Counted from the stretch's first letter, positions 11,451 through 22,889 are shown. The stretch is 64,000 nucleotides of DNA from Heterohyrax brucei (GCA_028571685.1 CM053141.1:50156333-50220332), one strand, 5' to 3'. Numbers and translations are program-made. Notes: a model not told the origin generated them from the letters alone.

Positions 11451-12545
11451 ATAAAATACTAAAGAAGAAGAAGAAATACAAAAGAGAGTCCTTGGTTTAG
11501 AAAATCAATACAATCAGATAACACTCGAAGAACAGAACTCAGGATAGAGAACCAGACATCACCCAGATAGGGAAATTAAAAAAAGTAATAATACATCAAA
11601 GGAAAAACACTAAAAATAGGGAAACAGAGATGTCATTATACAACAAATGACAACACTGTAACAAAAAAGAGGACTTCTAAAAAATGTCGTAGATTTTTCA
11701 TACGGACAAGAAGTCAAGGTGATACAGAGAAATTTAAAACTGGTTGGAATTAAAAAAAATAAGGGTAAATATGAAAGTAACACAAATTAAAAGTCCTACA
11801 TGTCAAAATAAGAAACAAGAAAAACATGAAGTCACAGCAAAGCAAAAACCAATAAAAAAGATGAAAAGAAAACCATTCAGCATAGAAAATTAAGTGAAAC
11901 AAGGGAAATGTCTACAATGCACAGAAAACGCATCAAAATGACAAACACTAAACTCATGCCTGTCAATAGTTACACTGAATGTAAATGGATTAAATGTATA
12001 GATAAAGAGATGGCGAGTGGCAGATTGGATTAAAAAGCACAATTCATGTATTTGTCTCTCTAGAAGACATACTTGAGACTTAAAGACAGGAACAAACTAA
12101 AGCTCATAGGGTGAAAGAAAATATTTAAAGCAAAGCATTCAAACAGTAACAGAAGTGGCAACATTAATTTCTGATAAAATAGACTTTAAAGTAAAATCCA
12201 CCACAACTGGCAAGAAAGGACACTATATAATGATTGAAGGGTTGATACTTAAAAAAGATATAACCACATCAAATATTTACACACTCAGTGACAAGGCTCC
12301 AAAATACATAAAACTAACTCAATTGAAATGTGAAATAGACAGTTACACATTAATAGTAGGAGACTTCAACACACCACTTTCAGTGAATGACAGAGAATCC
12401 TTAAAGGAAGTCCAATACATATAAGGCAGATATAAAAGCTACAATCAATCAGCTTGAGCTATAGACATATACAGAACACTCTACTCAGCAGCCACCAAGC
12501 ATACTTTCTTTTTCAATCAAAATAAGAATATAAGGGAAATTTCTC
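11451..12545 (+). pseudogene. L1 ORF1 end, inter-ORF region and ORF2 endonuclease remnant
   Basis: After the inserted element the ORF1 C-terminus resumes, followed by a noncoding spacer. The ORF2 endonuclease domain starts at about 11,940. Translated runs match the L1 EN order: 'SYTECKWIKC' (family ITLNVNGLN), 'SGRLD' (RVADWI), a missing catalytic stretch, then an open frame at 12,155-12,424 with ISDKIDFKVKSTTTGKKGHY, 'IMIEGLILKKDITTSNIY' and 'LIVGDFNTPLS', the last being the conserved GDFN motif. Stops interrupt elsewhere. Confidence 0.8.
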
Positions 12546-14552
12546 AACATAGTAAAGGGAATTTATACAAAGCCAACAGCCAACAATATCTTAAATGGAG
12601 CTTGTCTGAAAGCATTCTCCTTGAGAAAGAGTATCAGACTAGAAATTCCTTTGTCAACACTTTTATTCAACATTGTGCCGAAAGTTCTAGCCAGAGCAAT
12701 TAAGCAAGAAAGAAAAAAGAAATGCAATGAAGTGCATCCAAATTGGTAATGAAGAAATGAAAGGATCTCTATTTGTGGATGAAGTGACCTAATACACAGA
12801 AAACTCTAAAGAGCTCACACACACACACACATACACACAAACACACACAGCCTATTGAAACTAAAAGAAAAATTCACCAAATTATCAGGACACAAGATAA
12901 ACATACAAAAATCAGTTGTATTACTTTACAACAACAAGAAGAACATCAAAGAGGAAATCACCAAATCAATGCATTTACAATAGGCCCCCCAAAATAAAAT
13001 ACCTAAGAATAAATCTAACCAGAGACCTAAAAGATTTCTACAAAGAAAGTTACAAAACTCTACTGCAAGAAACTGCAAGAAACATACATAAGTGGAAAAA
13101 CCTACCTTGCATATGGATAGGGAGACTCAACATTCTGAAAGTGTCTATTCTATTCAAAGTGTCCTGCAGCTACAAGGCAATCCTGATCTAAATTTCAATG
13201 GTATTTTTAATGAGATGGAGAAACAAATCAACCAACTTCATATGAAAAGGGAAGAAGCCCTGTAGAAGTACAGCATTACTGAAAATGGAGAACAAAGTGG
13301 AAGGCCTCACATTACCTGACTGTAGAACGTGTTAGACTGCCACGGTAGTCAAAACAGCCTAGTACTAGTACAACAGATAACAACACTAACAGAAGAGAAT
13401 TGAGAACCCAGACATAAAAAGCATCCACTTCTAAGCAGCTGATATTTGACAGAGGCCCAAAGTCTGTAAACCAGGGAAGGACAGTCTCTTTGTCCAGTGG
13501 TGTTGGCTTAACTGGATATCCATCTTTATACCATGCACAAAAACTAATTCAAAATGGGTCAATGACTTAAATATGAAATCTAAAATGATAAAGATCATGG
13601 AAGAAACAATAGGGAGTATTATTACTGGGAGTAATAATACTTGGCATAAACAGTATCCAAGCCATTGCCAAGAATGCACACAATCACCAGAAGAGAAAAT
13701 AGTTAACGGGGAAAGCCTAAAAATCACTTATGTCATCCAAAGACTTCACCAATTGAGAAAAAAGATTCCATACAGATTGGGAAAACAATTTGGATACAAC
13801 AAGCTCAGCCAGAATCTAATCTCCAAAATCTACAGGATACTGCAGGACCTCAACAACAAAAATAAAACTAACCCAATTAAAACATGGGGAAAGGACATGA
13901 AAAGGCATTTCACCAAAGAAGACACCCAGGCAGCTAGGACACATGAGAAAGTGTCCATGATCATCACCCATTAGAGAAATCCAAATCAAAACTACAATGA
14001 GATACCATCTCACCCCAACAAGGCTGGCATTAATGCAAAAAAATGTTGCAGAGGCTGTGGAAAGATTTGGGCACTTGTAAACTGCTGGTGGGAACGTGGA
14101 ATGTTACAATCACTTTCAAAATCCATTTGGTGCCTCCATAAAAAGGTAGAAATAGAAATAACATGATCCAGCAACCCCATTTCTTGGAATATATCCTAAG
14201 GAGATAAGGTCTCTCACAAGAATAGATACATGCACATGAATGTTTATTGCAGCACTGTTCACGATAGAAAAAGTTGTAATCAACCTAGATGCCCATCTAC
14301 TGATAAATGGCTAAGTAAACTATGGTATGTTCATACAACATAATACTGTGCAATGTTAAAGAACAATAACAAATTTTGGAAATATCTCATAACAAAGAGA
14401 AATCTGGAAGGCATTAGGCTGAGTGAAATTAATCAGTTGCAAAAGGACAAACACTGCATGAGACCACTATTCTAAGGACTTATGGAAAGGTTTTAACACA
14501 GAAGAAAATAGTCTTTCATGACTGCAAGGGTGGAAAGGGACAGAAAAGTGTA
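12519..14552 (+). pseudogene. L1 ORF2 RT and C-terminal remnant after an internal deletion
   Basis: The endonuclease region breaks off near 12,520-12,535 and resumes at the codons equivalent to IKGKFLN, so most of the linker and the N-terminal RT are missing. Recognisable pieces are 'LSTLLFNIVPKVLARAIKQE', the thumb region at 12,916-13,191 (PKIKYLRINLTRDLKDFYKE, then WIGRLNILKVSILFK) and the C-terminal segment at 13,573-13,974 (GKQFGYNKLSQNLISKIYRI, then DMKRHFTKEDTQAARTHEKV). Frameshifts separate them. A (CA)n tract at 12,818-12,850 adds length. The breakpoint could also be a junction between two L1 copies. Confidence 0.82.
12818..12850. repeat. Imperfect (CA)n microsatellite
   Basis: ACAC repeats with AT and AA interruptions, inside the L1 remnant. 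Confidence 0.9.
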
Positions 14553-14563
14553 TTCATTAATTA

Positions 14564-14733
14564 GATCAAAAAAGAAAAACCAAACCCATTGTGGTTGAGT
14601 TGATTCCAACTCACAGCAATCCTATAGGACAGAGTATAACTATCCCAAAGAATTTCTAAGGAGCACCTATAGACTTCGACTGTTGACCTTTTGGGAAGCA
14701 GCCTCAGCACTTAAGAATTATGCCACCAGGGTT
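14564..14733 (-). mobile_element. AfroSINE inserted in L1
   Basis: Full-length on the minus strand: GGTTTTTC tail at the left, GAGTTGATTCCAACTCACAG core, CCTATAGGACAGAGTATAAC, and the tRNA-like head ending near 'ccaccagggtttt'. An 11-bp duplication TTCATTAATTA (14,553-14,563 and 14,734-14,744) confirms insertion into the L1. Confidence 0.93.
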
Positions 14734-14744
14734 TTCATTAATTA

Positions 14745-15635
14745 TATAATAGATAAGAATTGAGTTAGGCTAAGTAGGTACAACATACAGTAGAAAAGTC
14801 AGCACAACTGGGCTAAAACAAAAGCTAAGGTGTTTCCTAAATATTACCCAACACTTCGAAGGACAGAGTAGCAGGGGCAAGGGTCTAGGAATCACGGCTT
14901 CCGGAGGCATCTAAGTCAATTGGCTTACAAAATTTTTTAAGAAAATATTCTGCATCCTACTTTGGTGAGTGGCATCTGGATCTTAAAAGCTAGTGAGTGG
15001 CCATCTATGAACTATCAATTGGTCCCAACCTACCTGGAGCAGAGGAGAACAAAACATAACAAAAACATAAGAAAAATATGAGCTTAAGAGATAGAAAGGG
15101 CCACATAAGCCAGAGACTACAGCAGCATGAGACCGGTAGAATCAGATGGTGCTGACCTACCACCAATGACTGCTACGACAGGGAACACAACAAAAAGTCC
15201 CTGATGAAGCAGGATTAGAATGAAGCACAGAACTCAAGCTCTGTTAAATACCACGCTTTGTGGCTGAACAGAGTGGAGGGTCCCAGGAACATGCAGCCTC
15301 CAAACTCTGTTAGCGCAGAACTGAAACCACTCCCAAAGCCAACTCTTCAGGCAAAGACCGAAGTCAGCTTCAAGACATAAAATGATGCTGGAGAAGAGGG
15401 TCCTTCTTGTCTTAAGTAGATACTTGAGACTGACTGGGCAGATCTTAGTTAGAGATGAGATGAGAGAGTAAAGGCGGACAGGAGTTAACTGAATGGACAC
15501 AGGAAATAGAGTGTGAAAAAGGAGGAATTACATAATAATACTAAAGTTACATAATAATATGTATGTTAAGTTTTTGTATGACAAATTAACCTGGATCATA
15601 AACTTTCAGTTGAAGTACAATTATATATACATACA
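14745..15635 (+). mobile_element. L1 3' UTR (continuation)
   Basis: It continues the plus-strand L1 after the AfroSINE. From about 14,935 the order matches the other L1 3' UTRs in the window ('tttggtgagtggcatctgg', 'ccaacctacctggagcaga', 'gcatgagaccggtagaatc'). It ends near 15,620 in an AT-rich tract that replaces a clean poly-A. Confidence 0.85.
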
Positions 15636-15685
15636 TATATACATATGTGTGTGTGTATATACATATGTCTTTATATATGTACAAA
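15627..15685. repeat. AT/GT-rich microsatellite
   Basis: Mixed ATAC, TATA and GTGT units at the L1 3' end, probably grown from its A-rich tail. Confidence 0.8.
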
Positions 15686-15714
15686 GCAAAAGAACAAAAA
15701 TAAACAAATATTTA

Positions 15715-15850
15715 CTTATTATCTCACCATTCCTGTGGGTCAAGAATTTGGCGTGGCTCACCTCACTCCTCTCGCTCCAGTTTTCACCCAAGACAGTAAT
15801 TAAGGTATCAGTTGGTATCAGTTGGTCTACAGTCATCTCAGGAAATTGAC
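15715..15850. repeat. Old interspersed repeat fragment
   Basis: 'tattatctcaccattcctgtgggtcaagaa' and 'ctacagtcatctca' match phrases of an old mammalian repeat. A small local duplication 'gtatcagttg' (about 15,804-15,824) lies within it. Family not determined. Confidence 0.4.
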
Positions 15851-16131
15851 TATGGAGGACTTTTGCTTAATACTATACCAAAATAAAATCTCATTCATCA
15901 AAGATTTGAACACACATGTAGATTCTCACACAAATACTGAAAGGAAACTTTCTTTTCTTTAAAAGAAGGAAGTAACTTTTTATGCAAGACTTAAAAATCC
16001 AGAAACCATAAAAGCAGATACATGTGATTTATAAAAATGTTAAAATTTCTTTGTAATAAAAATGCTGAAATCAGGATAAAACAACATAATAACAAAACAA
16101 ATTGGAAAATATTAAACAGGTGATTTCTTAA
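15851..16131. other. Unassigned, AT-rich sequence
   Basis: No gene or repeat I can support. Confidence 0.45.
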
Positions 16132-16141
16132 TAGAGGAAAT

Positions 16142-16249
16142 ACTTATTTATTTATTATGATTGAGTGAAAACATACATTCCCATATAAATTTGCATGCCC
16201 ACCTATATGCAGCTCCCACTGCTGTACCTACCCGGTGACAGCACACTCT
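16142..16249 (-). mobile_element. Very short L1 3'-end insertion
   Basis: Only 108 bp. It matches the extreme 3' UTR of the minus-strand L1 at about 6420-6535 ('gattgagtgaaaacatacatt', 'gctgtacctacccggtgacag'). The perfect 10-bp duplication TAGAGGAAAT (16,132-16,141 and 16,250-16,259) marks it as a complete, severely 5'-truncated insertion. Confidence 0.85.
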
Positions 16250-16487
16250 TAGAGGAAATCTTTTGCAATTACGAAAAACTCAACAGTCCTGTTATGATAG
16301 TAGGCAAAATATCTACACGGAGAATTAATAGATAAGGAACTGAAGAATATTTATTCATAATTTTTCTTTGATTTATGACTAATGATTATCTCACAAAAAT
16401 AGTTGCAGCATTCATTTAGAACTATACCAAAGGCAAGTTAGTCATTTTAGCTATGTTTAAGAGTAGTACTAAAGAAGCTGATTGTAA

Positions 16488-17893
16488 AAAATTTGGATGA
16501 CAAATTGGAAGATAGCTACGTGGCCAACCGAGAGAAGAGATCTATAATTATGTCTATTTCCAAGAAAAGTGGCCCAGCCAAATGTGGAAATTATCGAACA
16601 ATATCATTAATATCACACACAAGTAAAATTTTGCTAAAGATCATTGAAAAGCAACTACCACAGTATACAGATAGGAGGAAACTGTCATAAATTCAAGCTG
16701 CATTCAAAAGAGGATGTGGAATCTCAGATACCACTGCTAATGTCAGATAGATCTTGGCTGAAAGCAAAGAACACCAGAAAGATATTTGCCTGTGTTTCAT
16801 TGCTAATGCAATGACATTTGACTGTGTGGATCATAACAAACTATGGATAACACTGCGGAAAATGAAAATTCCAGAACACTTAATTGTGCTCATGAGGAAT
16901 CTGTTTATGGATCAAGAGGCAGTCATATCAATAGAATAAGGGGATACTGCGTGATTTAAGGTCAGGAAAGGCGTATGGCAATGTTATAACCTTTCACCAT
17001 ACCTTTTCAATCCATATGCAGAGCACATAATCCAAGAAGCCGGACTACAAGAAGAAGAAGGAGGCATCAGGAATGGAGGAGGATTCAATAACAACCTGCA
17101 TTGCCCAGATGACACAACCCTGTTTTCTGGAAGTGTAGAGGATTTGAAACATTTACTGATGAAGAACAAAGACCATGGCCTTTAGTATATGTTGTCCCTC
17201 AACATGAAGAAAACAAAAATCTTCACAACTGGACCAATATGCAACTTCATGATAAATGGAGAAAGGATTGAGGTTATCAAGTATTTCATTTTACTTGGTT
17301 TCACAATCAATGTCCACGGAAGCAAAATACAGTTGTAGCATTCAATTAGCAGCAGTCAAGAAATCTAAAGACATATTGCATTGAAAAAATCTGCCACAAA
17401 GGACCTCTTTAAAGTGTGGAAAAGTAAAGATGTCACCTTGAAGACTAAGGTACACCTGGTCCAGGCTGTAGTATTTTCAGTCACACCACATGCATGCAAA
17501 AGCTGGACTATGAATACGGAAGACAGAAAAATTGATGCCTTTGAATTGCAGTGTCAGAAAAGAATATCGAATGTACCACGGTCTGCCAAAAGAACAAGTA
17601 GATTTACTCTGGAAGAAGTAGAACCAGAGTGCTACTTGGAAGCAAAGATGCCAACACTGCCTCTTACACAGCTTGGGCATGTTGTCAGGAGGCATCATTG
17701 CCTGAAAAAGGGCATCGTGCTTGGTAAAGTAGAGGGCCATCAAAAAAAGGAAGACTCAATAAGATAAACTGACACAGTGGCTGCAACAGTGGGTTTAAGC
17801 ATAAAAACAACTGTGGTCATTGCACAGGACAGGGCAGTACTTTGTTCTTGCACTGTGAGTGAGAAGTGGCTTGACAGCACCTAACAATGCAAC
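16488..17893 (+). mobile_element. RTE retrotransposon, RT domain to 3' end, decayed
   Basis: It covers the RTE reverse transcriptase and tail. The frame at 16,493-16,690 has GNYRTISLISHTSKILLKII (RT block near the N-terminal palm). The frame at 16,754-16,939 has FIANAMTFDCVDHNKLW, where the family's FIDYAKAFDCVDH has lost the metal-binding Asp (Ala codon at 16,802-16,804). At 17,102-17,113 the YADD catalytic box reads CPDD. The frame at 17,381-17,767 is the C-terminal domain (SWTMNTEDRKIDAFELQCQK). The 3' tail ends with 'gagaagtggcttgacagcacctaac'. The 5' endonuclease half is absent. Confidence 0.93.
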
Positions 17894-18566
17894 AGAAGCT
17901 GATTTAGACTGGTTTGGGATGGAAAAATTTTGGAGGGAGGGCATTTTAGCAACACTTCTAGGTTCTCTGGCCCTCCACGTGCTCTCTAAAGTTGTGAATC
18001 AGTTGTGCTCTCTAAAGTTGTGAACCTGGAGTATGCACGGAAGGTTGGAATTTTTCAGAAATCTCAGGATGAGAGAAAAGCTACAGGATTTTGCTGTCAT
18101 TGGTGCTCAACAAAAGTTAAGATGCCATAGATAGAGAAAGACTGAGTTTTTTGAAAACCTAGGCAGAAAGCGTATTTGAATGCTCTCCAAGTGGCAGACT
18201 CTTGTTGATTCCTTCAGAGAGAAGTTACACCATTGATTTGTCTTTTGTGGTGCTGTTTGCTCACACAAGTGCTGTTAGAAGTGGAGGGGTTGCTGTGCCA
18301 CTGGCCTGCATTACTCCCAGCCTATGCAGCTGGAGAGAAATATACTTTGTACGCAGGGACAACTCGGAGGACAGGAACTTCTTCCAAACAGCTGGTAAAA
18401 GGGTAAATTTATTCGCAATTCTTTTTCAAATAAAAAACATCTGCGTATTTTTCTAGTTAAAACCTAATAAGTCAGCAATAAAAGATAATTTACTTGGAAA
18501 TGAAGAACAATCATAAATAACACCTGAAAAGAAGACGAAACCAAAGCTTAAAATAAAATTTATTTG
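17894..18566. other. Unassigned sequence with a 20-bp direct repeat
   Basis: No gene recognised. The 20-mer GTGCTCTCTAAAGTTGTGAA occurs twice, at 17,979-17,998 and 18,005-18,024, with a 6-base spacer. An 84-codon frame at 18,202-18,456 has no recognisable features. Confidence 0.5.
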
Positions 18567-18630
18567 TAGGGTCCCTATCAGTTGGAGTCAGCTCTGCAGC
18601 CAATGAGTTTGGTTTGTTCTGAGTTTTGTT
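18567..18630 (+). mobile_element. AfroSINE 3'-end fragment
   Basis: Only the terminal part is present: 'tagggtccctatcagttgg', 'agtcagctctgcagccaatg', then 'agtttggtttgtt'. Confidence 0.7.
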
Positions 18631-19929
18631 AAGATATACTAAAACCATAATAATGAAATAATTTGTAACCTAAATGTTTAAATGATTTCAAAATTGTGAA
18701 GAATAAATCAAACAGTAAAGACATTAATGCCTGTAAATAAGGTAGGTATATTTTGTTGTGGCTCTATAAAATTATTTTTCATACCTTGTAAGTGAGTCAT
18801 TATGGGAGTTTGTACAAAGTCTCACAAATTATATATCATACTCTCAGTCTTTTATTAAACAATGGTACTATTTTAGAAAGACATGTTAGCCTCAAAGGAT
18901 AGTCTTCAATGCTAATTTGTAATTATTTCCAACTTCACCTGACAAAGCTGTTTAGGAAAGTAACAAAGAAATATAATGGAGATTAGTGACAATCTCTCAG
19001 TAGATAATTTCATAATTTTAAGCATTTGACATTATGAGAAACACCTTAAAAATTGCAATGAAAACATAATGGTTACATTACAGACATTTACAAAATTCAT
19101 TTGGGGAGCCAGTGACAAGGAGCTTTCTTAAAATTATGCAAATGAGGCTTAATCGTGAGGAGATTCCAGTGATCCGTCAGCTGTGGATTCAAAAAGTGCT
19201 GCATCTTAGTGGACGTCGAATGACAACTTAGAAGATTAGAAGATTACATGCATTAGAAAAAAGTATTCAGTGACTCACAAAGTGGGCTTAGTAGAAAAAA
19301 ATTTATAATAATGTCAAGGTTCATAAAAAGAGATCGAATAAAATTGTTTAAAAGATGTTAGAGAGGAAAATTAAAGAATAAATTCCTTTTCTTTCCCCTG
19401 ACAAAATGGTAACCTAGAACCTACATGGATATGTCTACCAGCCCAACTATTGATATACTGATAAAGTAAAAGAAAAATTACAGAAAGAAAAAGAAAGGAA
19501 ACAGAAACTAGGATCAATTCTAGTTGGTACAGGTGTCGGATGCATTTCTATAAATGGATTCTAATTTCCATAGACTACCATTAGGAAACGAGCAACTGGT
19601 TTTTACTTGGTGTGGGAAGGAAAAAGTAGAACTTTGAGAACTAATAATAATAAATGTATGCATTTTTTTATGCACCTAATATGCAGAGGTTTATTTTACA
19701 GCTATAAAGACGAAAAACAGATTTTAGTACCTGAAAGGAAAGTGGTGGTACAATAAAACTGAAAACGTATGACAATGGCTTTGGAACCAGGCCATGGATT
19801 GAATGTTAAGACTTTTAAAAGACTGTTAAGTAAAAGTCTGATGGCCCTCAGGAAGGCTGAGACATTTAAATGAGGAAAATATTAGTGGAAGTTGAATGAA
19901 AAGGAGCATTTATTATGCAGTGGAGGAAT
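18631..19929. other. Unassigned sequence
   Basis: About 1.3 kb without a recognisable gene or repeat. AT-rich with short frames. Confidence 0.5.
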
Positions 19930-20142
19930 TCCCGGGATGGTGTGAAAGGTTAAGTGCTGGCTACTAAACAAAACGTTACTGGTTCAAACTTACCCAAAGG
20001 TGTTTCAGAACACAGGCCTGGCAAACCACTTCTGGAAGGTTCCAGCCATGCTAACTCTATGGAAGGCAGCCCTACTCTGAAACACAAGGAGTCACCAAGA
20101 AGCTAGTCAGCTTCACAGCAAGTTGTATTTTGGTTTAAATTA
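19930..20142 (+). mobile_element. AfroSINE, long subtype
   Basis: The head carries 'gtgtgaaaggttaagtgctgg' and 'ttactggttcaaacttaccc'. An extra middle block then appears ('cagaacacaggcctggcaaaccacttctgg', 'aaggttccagcc') that the short AfroSINEs lack. The end has 'aacacaaggagtcaccaagaagct' and 'gttgtattttggttt'. The same longer layout recurs at 44,988, 49,469, 55,500 and 58,505. Confidence 0.82.
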
Positions 20143-21350
20143 TGCAGCAGCAGAAAATTTAGCAATACCATAAGCAGTAATAATGTATTAGGGAGAAAGT
20201 TTATCTAATGTACTGGGTGATCTGGCTAAGGCAATCTCCAAGGGGGAGAATTTGGCTTCTGCTTGCTGCCTGTAATAAATTACAAGTGAACGATAGAGAA
20301 AATAGAAAAAGAAAGGAAAAAAAGCTTGTTACCTGTAAAAGACTCAGCATATTCCATGTTGGAAAATAAAACTATTACAGCAAACAGTGCAAAAATTAAG
20401 GAATGGCTTCAGTATTGAAAGCAAATCCAATATGATACCAAGAAAACATGATCTAAAAAGGAAGTCAGGATATGACTGTAAAACCATTTGTTAAGATCTC
20501 CCATAGACTTTAAGTAATTTCTCATAGACCCTTACAAAGAAATAAAAGGCCCTTTAAGACTATTAAGGATATGGCCCACGTGATTCTCATTGTTAAATAA
20601 CAGGACTTCTAAGAATCTTCAGTGCACTACACCACAGCATTCTTACTGGGAATAAAACAAAGAAGGACGTGTAATGATTAGATTTATGGGTGTGGCCTTT
20701 GTCTGGTAGAGTGAACTCCAGCACAATCTATAGGAATGTCCCACAAAACTTTTAAGACAATTGTGGTAATGCAAATAGAGACAGTTTGGGGTAAAAGGGA
20801 CAGAAAATGTACAAATCTAAGGTGCTGTGGGCACCAAACTTCTACGGGCAGAGAGCAGGCTGAGAAAACTCCTCAACTGCCAATGCAAACTACATTTAAA
20901 AGAAAACAAAAGATAATTCAGTGAGTGGAAGGAAGTTCTCAGAGGGTTCAATCTAGAGTCAAAAATAAATAAATAAAAATGAAAATAGAAAGCATTCACA
21001 GTAAAACTAAATCAAGAAACTAACATGTACCTGACTGAATTTCAAAACTGCTGTAGAATACCTCTTGCTTGCTGTTTACCGTATTTTGAAAAGAAATGTC
21101 TAAAGTAATGAAATAATGTAAGCCTGGCCTGTTCTGCTTTTGTATATATGTGTATACAGGGGCAGATAAAATGTTTGTTTTGTTCACAGGTCTTCAGATT
21201 AAGAAGAAGCTATAACTCAGGGATATAACTTTGTCTTAATCTAAAAATCTGGGAACAACAACAGAAGGGAAATGTTCTCTTTCCCTCACCATGCACACAC
21301 TGGTGGACAGGGCAGGCGTAGCCAATGGATTGCCCTTGTTTTCCACTGTG
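20143..21350. other. Unassigned sequence
   Basis: No gene or dispersed repeat that I can support over about 1.2 kb. A 62-codon frame at 20,736-20,924 has no recognisable features. Confidence 0.5.
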
Positions 21351-21476
21351 CAGTGGTTAACACCTTGGCTACTCAATAAAAAAAAGTTCAGCAGTTTGAA
21401 TCTACTAGCTAGCTGCTAGCTGCTGCTTGGAAACCACTGTACTGTCTTACGGGATGCTTATGGGATGGAATATACC
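21351..21476 (+). mobile_element. AfroSINE, diverged
   Basis: The head 'gcagtggttaacaccttgg', 'aagttcagcagtttgaatc', a small CTAGCTAG/CTGCTAGCTG expansion, then 'cttggaaaccactgtactgtc' and 'gggatgcttatgggatgg'. It directly precedes an RTE copy. Confidence 0.7.
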
Positions 21477-22126
21477 CAAGAAGTTAAACCACATGAAGAA
21501 CAAAAAAGCATTAAGTTTGGAGGAAGACTCATTAACAACCTGCGACATGCCTCCTGAAAGTAAAGAGGACTTGAAGCACTTATTAATAAAGACCAGAGAC
21601 TACAGCCTGCAGTATGGATTACTCCTCAATATAAAGAAAACAAAAATTCTCGTAACTGGGCCAATAAATAACATCATGATAAATGGAGAAAATACTGATG
21701 TTGCAAAGGATTTCATTTTGCTCGAATCTATAATCAATGCCCAGGGAAGCAGCAGTCCAAAAAAAAGCAAAGGTGTGTCTTTGAGGACTAAGGTGAGCCT
21801 AACCCAAGCTGTGGTATTTTCAGTTATCTCATATACTTGCAAAACTGGATAATGAATAAGGAAGCCTGAAGAAGAATTGATAGTCTTCGAATTACAGCAT
21901 CAGCAGATAATATTGAAAATATCACAAACTCCAGAGGTAGAAACAAATCTGTCCTGGAACAAGTAAGATCAGAATGTTCTTTAGAAACAAGGTACTGAGA
22001 CCTTGTCTCATATACTTTGGACAAGTTATTTATAGGTATTAATTTCTGGAAAAGGACATCATGCTTGGTAAAAGTAAAAATGAGGAAGTCCCTCCATGAG
22101 CCCGACTGCCACAGTGGCTGCAATGA
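21477..22126 (+). mobile_element. RTE 3' half, first segment
   Basis: The C-terminal RTE coding region is decayed: LLLNIKKTKILVTGPINNIM and INGENTDVAKDFILLESIIN in the frame at 21,427-21,852, then 'VSLRTKVSLTQAVVFSVISY'. It continues to the 'acagtggctgcaatgatg' block of the 3' tail, where an LTR interrupts it. The last part resumes at 22,635. Confidence 0.88.
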
Positions 22127-22634
22127 TGACAATGTTTCTGCCGGCTAGTGCTGCTCTAACAGAGCGACCACAAGTGGATGGCTTTACAAAGAGGCATTTT
22201 ATTTTGTCACAGTCCTGTAGATAAAAGTCTAAATCTAGGGTATCAGCTCCAGGGGAAAGCTTCCTCTTCTCGATCTGGAGGAAGGTCCTTGTCGTCAGTG
22301 TTTCCCTAGATTGGAAGCTTATTAGGCACAGGGACCTCGCTCCCTTCCAGAGGATGCACTTAGTTTCTGGCACACCTTCTTGGTGGCATGAAGTCCCCAA
22401 ATATCTCTGCTAGCTTCTTTCCTTTATGTCTCAAGAGACTGTATCAAGGCACAAAACATTCTTACACACTGAGTTCTGCCCCACCAACACAACTGCCACC
22501 CATCCACTCTCATTAACATCATGTTATAGAGGCAGGATTACAGCATGGAGGAACAGAAAGAACCGTACCAGAAATTACAGCCTAGCTAAACTGCTACACA
22601 TATTTTCAGGGGGAACACAATTCAATCTGTGACA
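22127..22634 (-). mobile_element. MaLR-like solo LTR inside an RTE
   Basis: Read on the minus strand it starts TGTCACAGATTGAATTGTG and runs to a polyadenylation-type region and '...GCAGCACTAGCCGGC'. It matches the layout of the LTRs at 25,181, 40,272 and 60,331. Compared with them, the left end is slightly altered (start could be 22,127 or 22,133) and the target duplication is not clear. An RTE tail lies on both sides. Confidence 0.83.
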
Positions 22635-22765
22635 GATTGGTTCAAATACAGGAAAGACTGTTAGAATGGCACAAGACTGTGCAGTGTTCCACTCTGTTGA
22701 ACACATGGTCACTATGCATCGGAACCAATTTGATGACACCTAACAACAATAACAGCAACATTATA
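22635..22765 (+). mobile_element. RTE 3' tail, second segment
   Basis: It resumes the RTE after the LTR: 'gttagaatggcacaagact', 'gcagtgttccactctgttg', 'gtcactatgcatcggaacc', 'gacacctaacaacaataac'. This is the AAC-repeat end of the family. Confidence 0.88.
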
Positions 22766-22889
22766 TAGAAATGAGTATTTCTGTCAATATAGTTAGGGTT
22801 ATTGCTGAGATGAAAGATTAATTTCACACTTGATAATTAATGGTTATAATTTATCCTAGTTTGTAATACTGTGGGGCTTGTTCATTCAG

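Noticed and set aside
13573-13974. 133-codon frame that could pass as a gene
   Set aside because: It is the C-terminal part of L1 ORF2, with frameshifts on both sides.
21427-21852. 141-codon frame as a possible host gene
   Set aside because: Runs like LLLNIKKTKILVTGPINNIM are typical RTE C-terminal sequence shared with several other copies in the window.
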